Part shown: one piece after another, positions 1-8,295 of the stretch | How positions within the stretch are numbered: the first letter of the stretch is position 1 | Layout: each line of letters opens with the position of its first letter | Source of the DNA: Streptomyces griseoaurantiacus | GTDB lineage: Bacteria; Actinomycetota; Actinomycetes; Streptomycetales; Streptomycetaceae | DNA length: 64,000 nucleotides | Direction: 5' to 3' | NCBI GenBank assembly: GCA_014656015.1 | Contig: BNBP01000002.1 | Span: 186,001 to 250,000 of the forward strand | Program-made: the position numbers and the translations under genes | Notes under the pieces: model-generated | Databases searched by the model: none | What the model was told of the DNA's origin: nothing | Seen by the model: the letters and a program-made list of their open reading frames with translations, nothing else

Positions 1-1086
1 CAGGGCGTGCTCGTCGATGTCCGGCGAGCCGTCCTCGCAGGCCTGGAGTTCCTTGCGCAGCGCGGGCGCGTCGAGACCGGTGCCGATCAGCACGAGCTGG
101 GTCAGCCGGCCCCCGGTCTCCGCCCCGGCCCGTGCTCCGACTGCGACTGCGGCTCCGGCTCCGGCTCCGGCTCCGGCCCGGGCGTCCGGCCAGGGTTCCG
201 GGGTGAAGCGCAGGAACCGCCCGACCGCGTGCACGGCGTAGCGGTTGCGGCGGTCGTGGGCGCCGAAGTCGACGTACCCCTTGATCCGGTACAGGCCCTC
301 GGGGCGGCTGTCGAGGAAGGCCAGCAGCCGCTGCGGGTCGAGCGGCACACCGGAGACGAAGGACAGCGTGTCGTAGCCGGAGTGCGGGTGGGCGGCGTGG
401 TCCTCGTCCTCCCGGGGGAGGTCGTCGAAGGAGAGCTGCCCGAGGCGTTCCTCGGAGGGCCGGCAGTCGAAGAGGAACTCGGGGTCGACGCGCCCGTAGG
501 AGGCGGGGACGACGGCGGCCCGGTCGGTGAGCTCCCGTACGGTCTCCAGCACGCGCGCCCCGGCGCCGTCCGCGGCGGCCCGGTCCAGCTTGTTGACGAC
601 GACCAGGTCGGCGAGGGCGAGGTGCCGGTCGATCTCGGGGTGCCGGGAGCGGGTGGATTCGAACTCGGCGGCGTCGACCACCTCGACGAGCCCGCCGTAG
701 ACGACGTCGGGGTTCTCCCCGGCGAGCACCATCCGCACCAGTTCCCCCGGTTCGGCGAGCCCGCTGGCCTCGATGACGATCACGTCGACGCCGACCGAGG
801 GCCGGGTCAGCCGCTCCAGATAGGCGTCGAGCTCGCTCGCGTCGACGGCACAGCACAGGCAGCCGTTGCCGAGCGAGACGGTGGAGTCGCCGAGTGCCCC
901 CGCCACGGCCATGGCGTCGATCTCGACCGACCCGAAGTCGTTGACGACGGCACCGATGCGGCTGCCCCCGCTGTGGTGCAGCAGATGGTTGAGCAGGGTG
1001 GTCTTGCCGGAGCCGAGGAACCCGGCGAGGACCACGACCGGTACCTGCCGACGGCTCGGGCTCCGGTTCACCGGGCTCTGGTCCAC
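1..1086 (-). CDS. CobW/YjiA-family GTP-binding protein (3' end outside window)
   Basis: Translation from the GTG at 1086 gives a G3E-family P-loop GTPase. Near the N-terminus a GFLGSGKTTLLN Walker A loop follows a short lead, then a GCLCC metal-binding motif, and later VVNKLD, the NKxD guanine-specificity motif. The CobW C-terminal domain begins around window position 330. Family members are metallochaperones or metal-sensing GTPases, often linked to zinc or cobalt, so a zinc-trafficking role is inference. The start is chosen because a strong GGAGGGG ribosome site lies 6 nt upstream. Codons around positions 140-180 encode an alanine/glycine-rich stretch made of repeated GGCTCC-type hexamers, which looks like recent microsatellite growth inside the gene. 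The stop codon lies beyond position 1. No Zur box was recognised upstream. Confidence 0.9.
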   Translation of the reverse strand, partial: MDQSPVNRSPSRRQVPVVVLAGFLGSGKTTLLNHLLHHSGGSRIGAVVNDFGSVEIDAMAVAGALGDSTVSLGNGCLCCAVDASELDAYLERLTRPSVGVDVIVIEASGLAEPGELVRMVLAGENPDVVYGGLVEVVDAAEFESTRSRHPEIDRHLALADLVVVNKLDRAAADGAGARVLETVRELTDRAAVVPASYGRVDPEFLFDCRPSEERLGQLSFDDLPREDEDHAAHPHSGYDTLSFVSGVPLDPQRLLAFLDSRPEGLYRIKGYVDFGAHDRRNRYAVHAVGRFLRFTPEPWPDARAGAGAGAGAAVAVGARAGAETGGRLTQLVLIGTGLDAPALRKELQACEDGSPDIDEHAL

Positions 1087-1404
1087 CGTGCGACCCCTCC
1101 GTGCCGGCGCGCGTCCCGGACAACTCCGGAACACGCGCGAGAACTGCGCTGCCGTACCAGGATACGAGCCCTTCGGCACGCCCCGGGGTGTGCGCCGGTG
1201 CGCGGCGTGCGCGGGGCAGACGTTCCGCTTGGCGCCGGTCCGTGCGACCCTCGCTTCCCCCTGTGCGCCTTGTTTCCGCCTCCCCGCCGATCAGTGCTCC
1301 TATGCACCCTGGAGACGGCAAGCGTCGCCCACCGCTCGCCGGTCCCCGTCAGCCCTCCCGCATCCGACGGCCGGCGCACGGCCGCCTGGAATCGGGGGTT
1401 GCAC
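1087..1404. other. Divergent intergenic region without a gene
   Basis: This 318 bp stretch separates the divergent CobW-like gene and the DUF6082-like gene, so it should hold both promoters. I saw no RNA gene, clear operator palindrome or convincing -35/-10 pair. The open frames crossing it have poor codon bias and are shadows. Confidence 0.5.
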
Positions 1405-1926
1405 ATGACCGCACAGACCTCGGCGATACGGAGGCTCCGATCCGCGACCAGAGACACTCTGGCCGCGGCCGGACGCACCGTCACCGAGCGGTACGGCCGG
1501 AAACGACGGCGTGCGGCACTCGTGGAACAGCACCGGCTCCACTTCGACCTGCTGTGCAAGGCCATGGACGACCCCGCGCTCGCCGCCGTCCTGGACACCT
1601 ACGACGACGAGGTCCCGGCGGAGCGGCAGCGCCAGTACCTCTTCGCCAACGCCCTGTACGTCAACGCGCTGTACTTCCACCGCATCGGGGCCCTGAGCCT
1701 GGCCGAGCTGTACGGCCACGTACGGATGATGTGCCGCAACGCGGTCTTCCGGGAGTACTGGCAGGCGACCCGCAGGCACCGCGACAGCCTGCCCGCGTGG
1801 TCGGAGGAGGCGCGGATCGGCAGGATGATGGACGCCCTGGTGCGCGACATGGACGCGCTGGTCACCGAACAGGAGGACGGCGAGCACGAGGAATGGTGGG
1901 TGGTGGGCGAACCGCCATCCGAGTGA
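1405..1926 (+). CDS. DUF6082-like hypothetical protein
   Basis: A 173-residue basic-then-acidic protein. The N-terminal 35 residues are rich in Arg and Ala, the middle carries a helical block including HFDLLCKAMDDP and YVNALYFHRIGA, and the tail is acidic and Trp-rich (EEWW). This pattern resembles the DUF6082 proteins common in Streptomyces, whose function is unknown. The ATG at 1405 is preceded by a GGGGG ribosome site; the much longer frame upstream lacks the usual codon bias, so this internal start is preferred. I see no signal peptide or clear membrane helix. The gene is divergent from the CobW-like gene and appears monocistronic. Confidence 0.7.
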   Translation: MTAQTSAIRRLRSATRDTLAAAGRTVTERYGRKRRRAALVEQHRLHFDLLCKAMDDPALAAVLDTYDDEVPAERQRQYLFANALYVNALYFHRIGALSLAELYGHVRMMCRNAVFREYWQATRRHRDSLPAWSEEARIGRMMDALVRDMDALVTEQEDGEHEEWWVVGEPPSE

Positions 1927-2108
1927 GGCGGGTTGCTCTTCGTCAACCACGGAAGTCCGCGTGAAGGCGCCTGTGGTGAGGGGCGCTATTCTACCCGCAG
2001 TTCGCCGGAGTCAAACCTGTCGCGAACTGCTTTTTCTGTGCGGCCCCCGTGCCGCAGGCGTCCCGGGCATCCGTGGCGACCCGCCCTCTCACCAGGCTAG
2101 GAACGGAC

Positions 2109-2345
2109 TTGAAGATCGTGCGTCGCATCGGCGCCTCGCCCCGGGAGCGCGGCAGCGCGACCGGGCAGAGCTGCCCCGACATCTTCGAGCTGAACGACGG
2201 CAACTTCGCCGTCATCGGCACCGAGGCAACCGCGCAACTCGACGCCGAACTTCCCCCCGACGCGTCCCGCGCCGACTACGAACGCATCGTGGTCATCACC
2301 CGCGACACACTGCTGCGCGCGAAGGCCCAGATCCCGGACGCGTGA
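2109..2345 (+). CDS. Small conserved hypothetical protein (about 78 aa)
   Basis: A short soluble protein with the core QSCPDIFELNDGNFAVIG followed by an acidic helix and a VVITRDTLLRAK ending. Similar small proteins recur in Streptomyces genomes, but I cannot name a function. The start is uncertain: a TTG at 2109 has AGGA six bases upstream and begins the well-conserved part, a GTG at 2118 is also possible, and a GTG at 2049 has no ribosome site. No partner gene is obvious. The following 100 bp hold a run of C then G (about 2417-2434) that could fold into a terminator hairpin. Confidence 0.6.
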   Translation: MKIVRRIGASPRERGSATGQSCPDIFELNDGNFAVIGTEATAQLDAELPPDASRADYERIVVITRDTLLRAKAQIPDA

Positions 2346-2469
2346 ACCGCCCCCGGCGAGCCCCCCGCGTCGAACGCGTGCCTCGCCGGGACTCCCGGGG
2401 GCCCGGCCGCCAGGCTCGTCCCCCCCGGGGGGGGCGCCGGGGCGGCCCCGGACGGCACCACCGGGCAAG

Positions 2470-2488
2470 TCAGGTTAGGCTCACCTCT
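2470..2488 (+). promoter_or_regulatory. DmdR1/DtxR-type iron box overlapping a leaderless promoter
   Basis: The 19 bp ending just before the GTG at 2489 contain AGGTTAGGCTCACCT, close to the Streptomyces iron-box palindrome TTAGGTTAGGCTAACCTAA. TAGGCT at 2476-2481 can serve as the -10 hexamer, which puts the transcript start at or next to the GTG. There is no Shine-Dalgarno sequence, so a leaderless mRNA repressed by an iron-loaded DmdR1-type protein is the simplest reading. Confidence 0.8.
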
Positions 2489-3472
2489 GTGAGTACGTGC
2501 ACCACCGCGTCCCAGGCCCTCGACGAGCCCCTCGCCGGCACCGCCGCCACCGCGCGGACCTGGCTGCTCCTCGAACAGCCCGGCCCCTGGGGCGTCAAGG
2601 CCCTCACGTCGAGCCAGCTGGACCAGCGGCTCGGCCGCGCCCTGGAGGCCGCCGCGAAGGGCACGGGCGTGCGCCTCGCACTGATCCGCCGCCCCGGCCG
2701 CCATGCCGACCCGGACCCGGGCGCGCAGGTGCGCACCGAGGAGACCGACACCTCCGCCGTGCGGCAGGTGTACGCCGCCCACACCGTGCCCGGCCGCTCC
2801 TGGCTGCACGGCGCCACCGTCACCGACCCCGCACACCTTCTCGACCTGGACTTCGCGGCGCTCGGCGCGGGAGACCCGCGCACCTTCGACGACGCCCTGG
2901 CGGGCCGCCCGCACACCGGTGATCCGCTGGCCCTGGTGTGCACCAACGGCAAGCGTGACCGGTGCTGCGCCCTCCTCGGCCGGCCGCTGGCCGGCGAACT
3001 GGCCGCCGCCGGTGTGCCGGGCACCTGGGAGGTCACCCACCTGGGCGGCCACCGCTTCGCCCCCACCGTGCTGGTCCTCCCGTACGGCTACGCCTACGGG
3101 CGGGCCACGGCGCCGCTGGTGCGGGACGCGCTCCGGGGCGTGCGCGAGGGGCGGATCGTGCTGGAGGGGTGCCGGGGCGGCTCCGCCTGGGAGCGGCCCG
3201 CCCAGGCCGCCGAACTCGCCGTCCGCGCGCGCACGGGCATCCACGCGGCGGACGCGCTCACCGTGACCCGGACCGAGGGCGAGGCCCCCCTCTGGGAGGT
3301 CACCGTCGCCCACGCGGACGGTCGCCTCTGGCGGGTCACCGTGGTCCAGGGTGCCTCCTCGCCGCCCCGGCCGGAGAGCTGCGGCTCGGTTCTGGGCTCC
3401 CCCGCGCGGATGGACGTCGAGGCGGTGCGCGCGCTGCACCCGGCGCGGGCGTCGGGTCCCGGCCGGCGCTGA
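2489..3472 (+). CDS. Sucrase/ferredoxin-like family protein
   Basis: A 327-residue protein of the sucrase ferredoxin-like family, which has a thioredoxin-fold [2Fe-2S]-type domain. Visible landmarks are the cysteine cluster in CTNGKRDRCCALLGRP, the HLGGHRFAPT block, the LPYGYAYG block and a later LEGCRGGSAW cysteine. These are the expected cluster-ligand and fold positions of the family. Members are often iron-regulated and lie near siderophore genes, and some act as ferric-siderophore reductase partners. Here a DmdR1-type iron box abuts the start, which supports a role in iron metabolism; that role is inferred. The GTG at 2489 is chosen because it follows the -10/iron box directly and begins the conserved sequence. 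The upstream extension of the frame is non-coding. Confidence 0.88.
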   Translation: MSTCTTASQALDEPLAGTAATARTWLLLEQPGPWGVKALTSSQLDQRLGRALEAAAKGTGVRLALIRRPGRHADPDPGAQVRTEETDTSAVRQVYAAHTVPGRSWLHGATVTDPAHLLDLDFAALGAGDPRTFDDALAGRPHTGDPLALVCTNGKRDRCCALLGRPLAGELAAAGVPGTWEVTHLGGHRFAPTVLVLPYGYAYGRATAPLVRDALRGVREGRIVLEGCRGGSAWERPAQAAELAVRARTGIHAADALTVTRTEGEAPLWEVTVAHADGRLWRVTVVQGASSPPRPESCGSVLGSPARMDVEAVRALHPARASGPGRR

Positions 3473-3611
3473 CGTCCGTCCCGGGGCGCGCGGGCCGTGC
3501 GCACGCTCCCCGCGCGCTGTGACGCACCGGGGCGCCCCGGCGCCCCACCCTGCACGATTCCCCCACCGCGCTCCCTGGGACGTGGCGCACGCGGACCGTA
3601 CCGTCGTGCCC

Positions 3612-5231
3612 ATGAGTCCCCGTACACCCGTACGACGGCTGCGCCTCGGCCTGCCGCGGCGCATGTTCTCGCAGCTCCTTCTGATGCAGGTCGCGGTCGC
3701 CGCGGGCGTCGCCGTGCTCGCCACCGGTCTCTTCCTCGCCCCGCTCGGCAAGCAGCTCGACGAGCAGGCGATGCGGCGGGCCCTCGCCATCGCCCAGACC
3801 ACCGCCGCCCAGCCGCAGCTCGCCGAGGACTTCCGGACCTCCCTGCCGACACCCGGGGGACCCGTCCAACAGGAGGCGGAACGCATCCGGCGGGCCAGCG
3901 GGGCGGAGTACGTGGTGGTGATGAACCTGCACGGGGTGCGCTGGTCGCACACCGATCCCGGCCGGATCGGCGAGGTCGTCTCGACCGACCCGAGCGGGGC
4001 TCTGGCCGGCAGGGAGGTCATGGGGATCGACCGCGGCACCCTGGGCCGCTCGGCCCGGGGCAAGGTGCCGCTGCGGGACGCGGAGGGGCGGATCATCGGC
4101 GCCGTCTCGGTGGGCATCGAGTACAACAGCGTCCGCGCCAAGCTCGTGCACGCGATACCCGGGCTGTTCGCCTACGCCGGGGCGGCCCTGGCGATCGGCG
4201 CGCTGGCCGCGTACCTGATCTCCCGGCGGGTCCAGCGGCAGACCCGCGACCTCGCGTTCTCCGACATATCCGCCCTGCTCTCGGAGCGGGAGGCGATGCT
4301 GCACGGCATCAAGGAGGGCGTCGTCGCCCTGGACCGGGCCGGGCGTGTCCGCCTGCTCAACGACGAGGCGCGGCGGCTGCTGGGCATCGGCGAGGAGGCC
4401 CTCGGGCGTCCCCTCGACGAGGCGCTCGGCGCCGGGCGCACCACGGACGTGCTGGCCGGGCGGGTCACCGGCACCGACCTGCTGACGGTGCGCGGCCCCC
4501 GCGTGCTGCTCGCCAACCGCATGCCCACGGAGGACGGCGGCGCCGTCGCGACCCTGCGCGACCGTACGGAGCTGGAGCGGATCGGGCGCGAACTGGACTC
4601 CACGCGGGGGCTTATCGACGCCCTGCGCGCCCAGGACCACGAGCACGCCAACCGGATGCACACCCTTCTCGGCCTGCTCGAACTGGAGATGTACGAGGAC
4701 GCGGTCGAGTTCGTCGGGGAGGTCGTCGGCGAGCACCGGGTCACGGCGGAGCAGGTGACCGAGAAGGTCCACGACCCGCTCCTCGCGGCCCTGCTGGTCG
4801 GCAAGGCGACCGTCGCGGCGGAGCGCGGGGTGGCCCTGTGGGTCGCGGACGGGACCCTGCTGCCGGACCGGCTGATCGACCCCAGGGGCCTGGTCACCGT
4901 CGTCGGCAACCTGGTGGACAACGCCCTGGACGCCGTCGCCGGGACGCGGCACGCCCGCGTGGAGGTCGAGCTGCGCGCCGAGGGGCGTACGGCGGTGCTC
5001 CGGGTCCGCGACACCGGCCCGGGCGTTCCGGCGGACCGTCGGGAACTGATCTTCACCGACGGATGGTCCACGAAGCGGCCACCGGCCCACGGAAAGCGCG
5101 GTATCGGCCTCTCCCTGGTGTGCCGCCTGGCCGAGCGGCAGGGCGGCTGCGTCCGCGTGGGCGAGGCGGAGGGCGGCGGCGCCGAGTTCACGGTGGTCCT
5201 TCCGGAGGCGCTCTCCGAGGAGCCCGGGTGA
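3612..5231 (+). CDS. CitA/DcuS-family sensor histidine kinase
   Basis: A 539-residue membrane kinase. TM1 spans about residues 19-43, an extracytoplasmic Cache-like sensor about 45-180, and TM2 about 182-205. A PAS domain (about 225-320) is followed by the SPOB-type dimerisation helix QDHEHANRMH; His343 is the likely phosphorylation site by alignment with the family's HxxxNxLH pattern. The catalytic domain shows NLVDNALDA (433-441), DTGPG (467-471) and GIGLSLV (497-503). The family senses di- and tricarboxylates or related small acids. Its cognate regulator is probably the CitB-type gene at 8296, on the same strand but separated by an opposite-strand ABC transporter operon. The ATG at 3612 is chosen because it begins the basic leader before TM1. 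A GC-rich inverted repeat at 5243-5280 follows the gene. Confidence 0.92.
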   Translation: MSPRTPVRRLRLGLPRRMFSQLLLMQVAVAAGVAVLATGLFLAPLGKQLDEQAMRRALAIAQTTAAQPQLAEDFRTSLPTPGGPVQQEAERIRRASGAEYVVVMNLHGVRWSHTDPGRIGEVVSTDPSGALAGREVMGIDRGTLGRSARGKVPLRDAEGRIIGAVSVGIEYNSVRAKLVHAIPGLFAYAGAALAIGALAAYLISRRVQRQTRDLAFSDISALLSEREAMLHGIKEGVVALDRAGRVRLLNDEARRLLGIGEEALGRPLDEALGAGRTTDVLAGRVTGTDLLTVRGPRVLLANRMPTEDGGAVATLRDRTELERIGRELDSTRGLIDALRAQDHEHANRMHTLLGLLELEMYEDAVEFVGEVVGEHRVTAEQVTEKVHDPLLAALLVGKATVAAERGVALWVADGTLLPDRLIDPRGLVTVVGNLVDNALDAVAGTRHARVEVELRAEGRTAVLRVRDTGPGVPADRRELIFTDGWSTKRPPAHGKRGIGLSLVCRLAERQGGCVRVGEAEGGGAEFTVVLPEALSEEPG

Positions 5232-5242
5232 GGGTGACCGAC

Positions 5243-5280
5243 GCCCGCGCGGCCGTCGCCGGGGTGAGGGCCGCGCGGGC
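5243..5280. terminator. Bidirectional hairpin between convergent genes
   Basis: A perfect 12 bp inverted repeat (GCCCGCGCGGCC and its complement) with a 14 nt loop lies between the kinase stop and the stop of the opposite-strand binding protein. There is no U-run, as is usual in Streptomyces. Confidence 0.6.
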
Positions 5281-5286
5281 GCCCGC

Positions 5287-6351
5287 TCAGCCGGTGGCCT
5301 TCTTCACGAACTCCGTGGTGTACGTCCTGTCCAGGTCGATCGTCGCGTTCTTGATGTTGGGGTTGAACGCCTTGAGGACACGCTCCACGGTGGCCGGTCC
5401 CTCCGGGGGCATCACGCCGTCCTTGGTGAACATGGGCAGGGTGCTCTCGATCGCGCCCGCGTAGAGCTTCTTGTCCCCCTGGGAGTAGTCGGCGGGCATC
5501 TTGTCCGCGATCTGCGCCGCGCTGTGCGTGGACATCCACTTCAGGGTCCTGACGAAGGCGTTGGCCAGCTTCTGGACGGTGTCCTTGTGGCCGTCGACCC
5601 ACTCGGTCTGCATGTACAGGCTCGACGAGGGGTACGGGCCGCCGAGCGCCTCCTTGGAGCCCTGCGGGGTGCGCATGTCGAGGAGGACCTTGCCGAGGTC
5701 CTTGCTCAGGATCTGGGCGACGGTCGGGTCCGTGGTCATCCCGGCGTCGATGGACCCCTTCTGCAGGGCCGAGATGAACGTGGGTCCCGCCCCGACGGCC
5801 ACCGGGCTGAACTCGCTCACCTTCACGCCCGCTCTGACCGCGAGGTACTTGCTGAGGAAGTCCGTCGAGGAACCGAGGCCCGTCACGCCGAGCTTGCGGC
5901 CCTTGAAGTCCTTGGGCGAGGTGATGTCGCCGGCGTGCTTCTTGGAGACGACCTCCACCTCGCCGGGCGCCTGCGAGAACTGCACGACGGACTCCACGTG
6001 CTTGCCCTTGGTCTGCAGGTCGAGGGTGTGGTCGTAGAAGCCGACGGCGCCCTGGACCTGCCCGGAGACGAGCGCGGTCTCGGCCTGCACCCCGGCCGGC
6101 TCGCTCAGCATCTCGACGTCGAGGCCCTCCGCGTCGAAGTAGCCGAGCCGCTGGGTGAGCATCGCGGGCAGGTAGATGACCTTGTCCAGACCACCGACCA
6201 TGATCTTGACCTTGACTCCCTTGCCGTCCCCCTTGCCGCCGGAGCCCGAGGCCGTGCCGGAGGCGTCGTCGGCACAGGCGGTGAGCGAGGTGAGGGCGAG
6301 CAGGGCGGCGGTGGCGAGGGCGGCGTAGCGGACGGGTCGGTGCGTGCGCAT
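5287..6351 (-). CDS. ABC transporter substrate-binding lipoprotein, NMT1/Tau/Ssu type
   Basis: A 354-residue exported binding protein. The N-terminus is a lipoprotein signal peptide with lipobox LTAC and acceptor Cys26. The mature part is a two-lobed NMT1/THI5-like periplasmic-binding fold, seen in VIYLPAMLTQRLGYFDAEGL near the start and GLGSSTDFLSKY in the middle. Relatives deliver nitrate, taurine, alkanesulfonates or thiamine precursors. Ligand cannot be read from sequence; the neighbouring CitA/CitB-type system hints at an organic acid. It is the last gene of a three-gene operon transcribed ATPase, permease, binding protein, with a roughly 105 bp gap after the permease. Confidence 0.9.
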   Translation of the reverse strand: MRTHRPVRYAALATAALLALTSLTACADDASGTASGSGGKGDGKGVKVKIMVGGLDKVIYLPAMLTQRLGYFDAEGLDVEMLSEPAGVQAETALVSGQVQGAVGFYDHTLDLQTKGKHVESVVQFSQAPGEVEVVSKKHAGDITSPKDFKGRKLGVTGLGSSTDFLSKYLAVRAGVKVSEFSPVAVGAGPTFISALQKGSIDAGMTTDPTVAQILSKDLGKVLLDMRTPQGSKEALGGPYPSSSLYMQTEWVDGHKDTVQKLANAFVRTLKWMSTHSAAQIADKMPADYSQGDKKLYAGAIESTLPMFTKDGVMPPEGPATVERVLKAFNPNIKNATIDLDRTYTTEFVKKATG

Positions 6352-6456
6352 GGTGGTTCACGTCCTTCGTGAGGTGGTGCGGGGAGGGGGCGCGAGCGGG
6401 CGCGGAGGGCTGGCTGTGGCGTGCCGGGAGAACGGGGCGGGGCGTGCCGGGCCGGT

Positions 6457-7341
6457 TCAGCGGCCGTCCGCGGGCGGCTTCCAGCGGAAGATGCGGCGCT
6501 CGGTGAAGGTGAGCAGCCCTTCGGCGACGAGGGCGACCGCGGCGAGGATGACCATCGCCGCGTACACACCGGCCGCGTTGAACGTGCCCTGGGACTGGGC
6601 GACGAGCAGCCCGATGCCCTTGGTGGCCCCGATGTACTCGCCGACGATGGCGCCGATCAGGGCGAAGCCGAAGCTGACGTGGAGGCTGGTGAAGATCCAG
6701 GAGGTGGCCGAGGGGATGACGACCTGGAAGGTCACCCGGCGGTCGCCGGCCCCGAGGATGCGGGCGTTGGCGACCAGGTTGCGGTCGACCTCGCGGGCCC
6801 CCTGGAAGGCGTTGAAGAAGACCGGGAAGAAGACGAGGACCACGGCCGAGGCGATCTTGGAGGCGGGACCGAGCCCGAACCAGATGACGAAGATCGGGGC
6901 GAGGACGATCCGGGGGATCGAGTTGAGCACCTTGATGTAGGGCCCGAGGATGTCGGCGAGGAAGGCGATCCGACCCAGCGCGATGCCGAGGACGACACCC
7001 GCGACGACCCCGAACACCCAGCCGAGCAGCGCCTCCTGCAGCGTGTACCAGATCTGCTCGCCGAGCGAGCCGAGTGCCGTGCCGTGGGTGATCCAGGTCC
7101 AGGTCTGGTCCCAGATCTTCGAGGGCATCGAGAAGTTGAACGGATCGATGACCTCGGTGCGGGACAGCAGCTCCCACAGGCCGAGGACGAGAACGAGGAC
7201 GAGGACGCGGGCGGCGGTGACCAGCAGTGTGCGCCGGCGTGCGGCACGCGCGCGTGCCGGGGAGCGGTCCACGCCGGTCTTCTCGGCCGCGCGCGCCGCG
7301 ACCGCCGTCTCGGGCAGGATCTCAGGCGACATCGGCGGCAC
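6457..7341 (-). CDS. ABC transporter permease, Ssu/Tau type
   Basis: A 294-residue inner-membrane protein of the BPD_transp_1 family with about six membrane helices. The family EAA-loop region is visible around GAREVDRNLVANARILGAGD, which should contact the ATPase. A charged cytoplasmic leader of about 40 residues (EKTGVDRSPARARAARRR) comes before TM1. The ATG at 7341 lies 20 nt inside the ATPase gene's 3' end, so the two are translationally coupled. With the genes on either side it forms a complete importer for a small anionic or zwitterionic solute. Confidence 0.9.
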   Translation of the reverse strand: MPPMSPEILPETAVAARAAEKTGVDRSPARARAARRRTLLVTAARVLVLVLVLGLWELLSRTEVIDPFNFSMPSKIWDQTWTWITHGTALGSLGEQIWYTLQEALLGWVFGVVAGVVLGIALGRIAFLADILGPYIKVLNSIPRIVLAPIFVIWFGLGPASKIASAVVLVFFPVFFNAFQGAREVDRNLVANARILGAGDRRVTFQVVIPSATSWIFTSLHVSFGFALIGAIVGEYIGATKGIGLLVAQSQGTFNAAGVYAAMVILAAVALVAEGLLTFTERRIFRWKPPADGR

Positions 7342-8137
7342 CCCTCTCGCGGGTGATGCGGACCTCTTCGCCGAGGGACTCCCAGATCTCGCGGTAGATC
7401 TCGACGAACCGAGGTTCCAGACGTACCTCCTCCACCTTGCGGGGCCGTGGCAGGTCGATGTCGTAGACCCGCTTGACGGTGGCGGGCCCGGCCGTCATCA
7501 CGACGACCTTGTCGGCCAGGGCGATGGACTCCTCCAGGTCGTGGGTGACGAAGACGACGGAGGCCCGGGTGCCGCCCCACAGCTCCAGCAACTCGTCCGA
7601 CATCAGTGCCCTGGTCTGCACGTCGAGCGCCGAGAACGGCTCGTCCATGAGCAGGATCTCGGGGTCGTTGACGAAGGTCGCGGCCAGGGCGACGCGCTTG
7701 CGCTGGCCGCCGGAGAGCTGGTGCGGGTAGCGGTCCTCGAAGGCGCCGAGGCCCACCCGCTCCAGCCAGGCGCGCGCCTTCTGCCGCGCCTCCGTCTTGG
7801 GCACACCGCGAAAGCGGGGGCCCGCCATGACGTTGGACAGGACCGTGCGCCAGGGGAAGGTGGCGTCCTGCTGGAAGACGAAGCCGACCTTGTCGCCGAC
7901 TCCCCGTACCGGGCGGCCGAAGACGAGGACCTCGCCCTCGGTGGGCTCCTCCAGGCCGCTGACGAGGGTCAGCGTGGTCGACTTGCCGCAGCCGGTGGGG
8001 CCCACGACAGCCACGAACTCACCCTGCCCGATGGTGAGGTCGAGCCCGCGGACGGCGGTGTGCGGGCCCCCCGAGGGGGTGGTGAAGGTCTTGCCGGCGC
8101 CCCGCAGTTCGATGGCGGGGCCGATGTCTGCGCTCAT
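7322..8137 (-). CDS. ABC transporter ATP-binding protein, Ssu/Tau type
   Basis: A 271-residue nucleotide-binding subunit with all canonical motifs: Walker A GPTGCGKS (46-53), Q-loop VFQQ (about 87-90), signature LSGGQ (141-145), Walker B ILLMDEP (161-167) and a THDLEE switch histidine. It resembles nitrate/sulfonate/taurine importers. It is the first gene of the operon and is divergent from the CitB-type regulator, sharing a 158 bp intergenic region. That arrangement makes control of this importer by the flanking two-component system likely but unproven. Confidence 0.93.
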   Translation of the reverse strand: MSADIGPAIELRGAGKTFTTPSGGPHTAVRGLDLTIGQGEFVAVVGPTGCGKSTTLTLVSGLEEPTEGEVLVFGRPVRGVGDKVGFVFQQDATFPWRTVLSNVMAGPRFRGVPKTEARQKARAWLERVGLGAFEDRYPHQLSGGQRKRVALAATFVNDPEILLMDEPFSALDVQTRALMSDELLELWGGTRASVVFVTHDLEESIALADKVVVMTAGPATVKRVYDIDLPRPRKVEEVRLEPRFVEIYREIWESLGEEVRITRERGAADVA

Positions 8138-8295
8138 GGCCGAGGACCGTAGGTGTGACGGGGGCCACGCAGCAGTCTTCTGCGCCCTGAACGTTCTTTT
8201 GCCTGCAGCGGCCTGTTGTGCTCGTTCTGCTCGCGCTACAACCAGGGGGCCGAACTCACGGGCGTCGCGCCCGTCGGCCTTGAGGGAGAGGCTCG
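8138..8295. promoter_or_regulatory. Divergent promoter region, importer operon and response regulator
   Basis: This region separates the ABC operon and the CitB-type regulator. It contains three loosely related direct elements, CTTCTGCGCC near 8174, TCTTTTGCCTGC near 8194 and TTCTGCTCGC near 8227. They could be regulator-binding repeats, but the match among them is weak. No clear -35/-10 pair was assigned. Confidence 0.35.
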
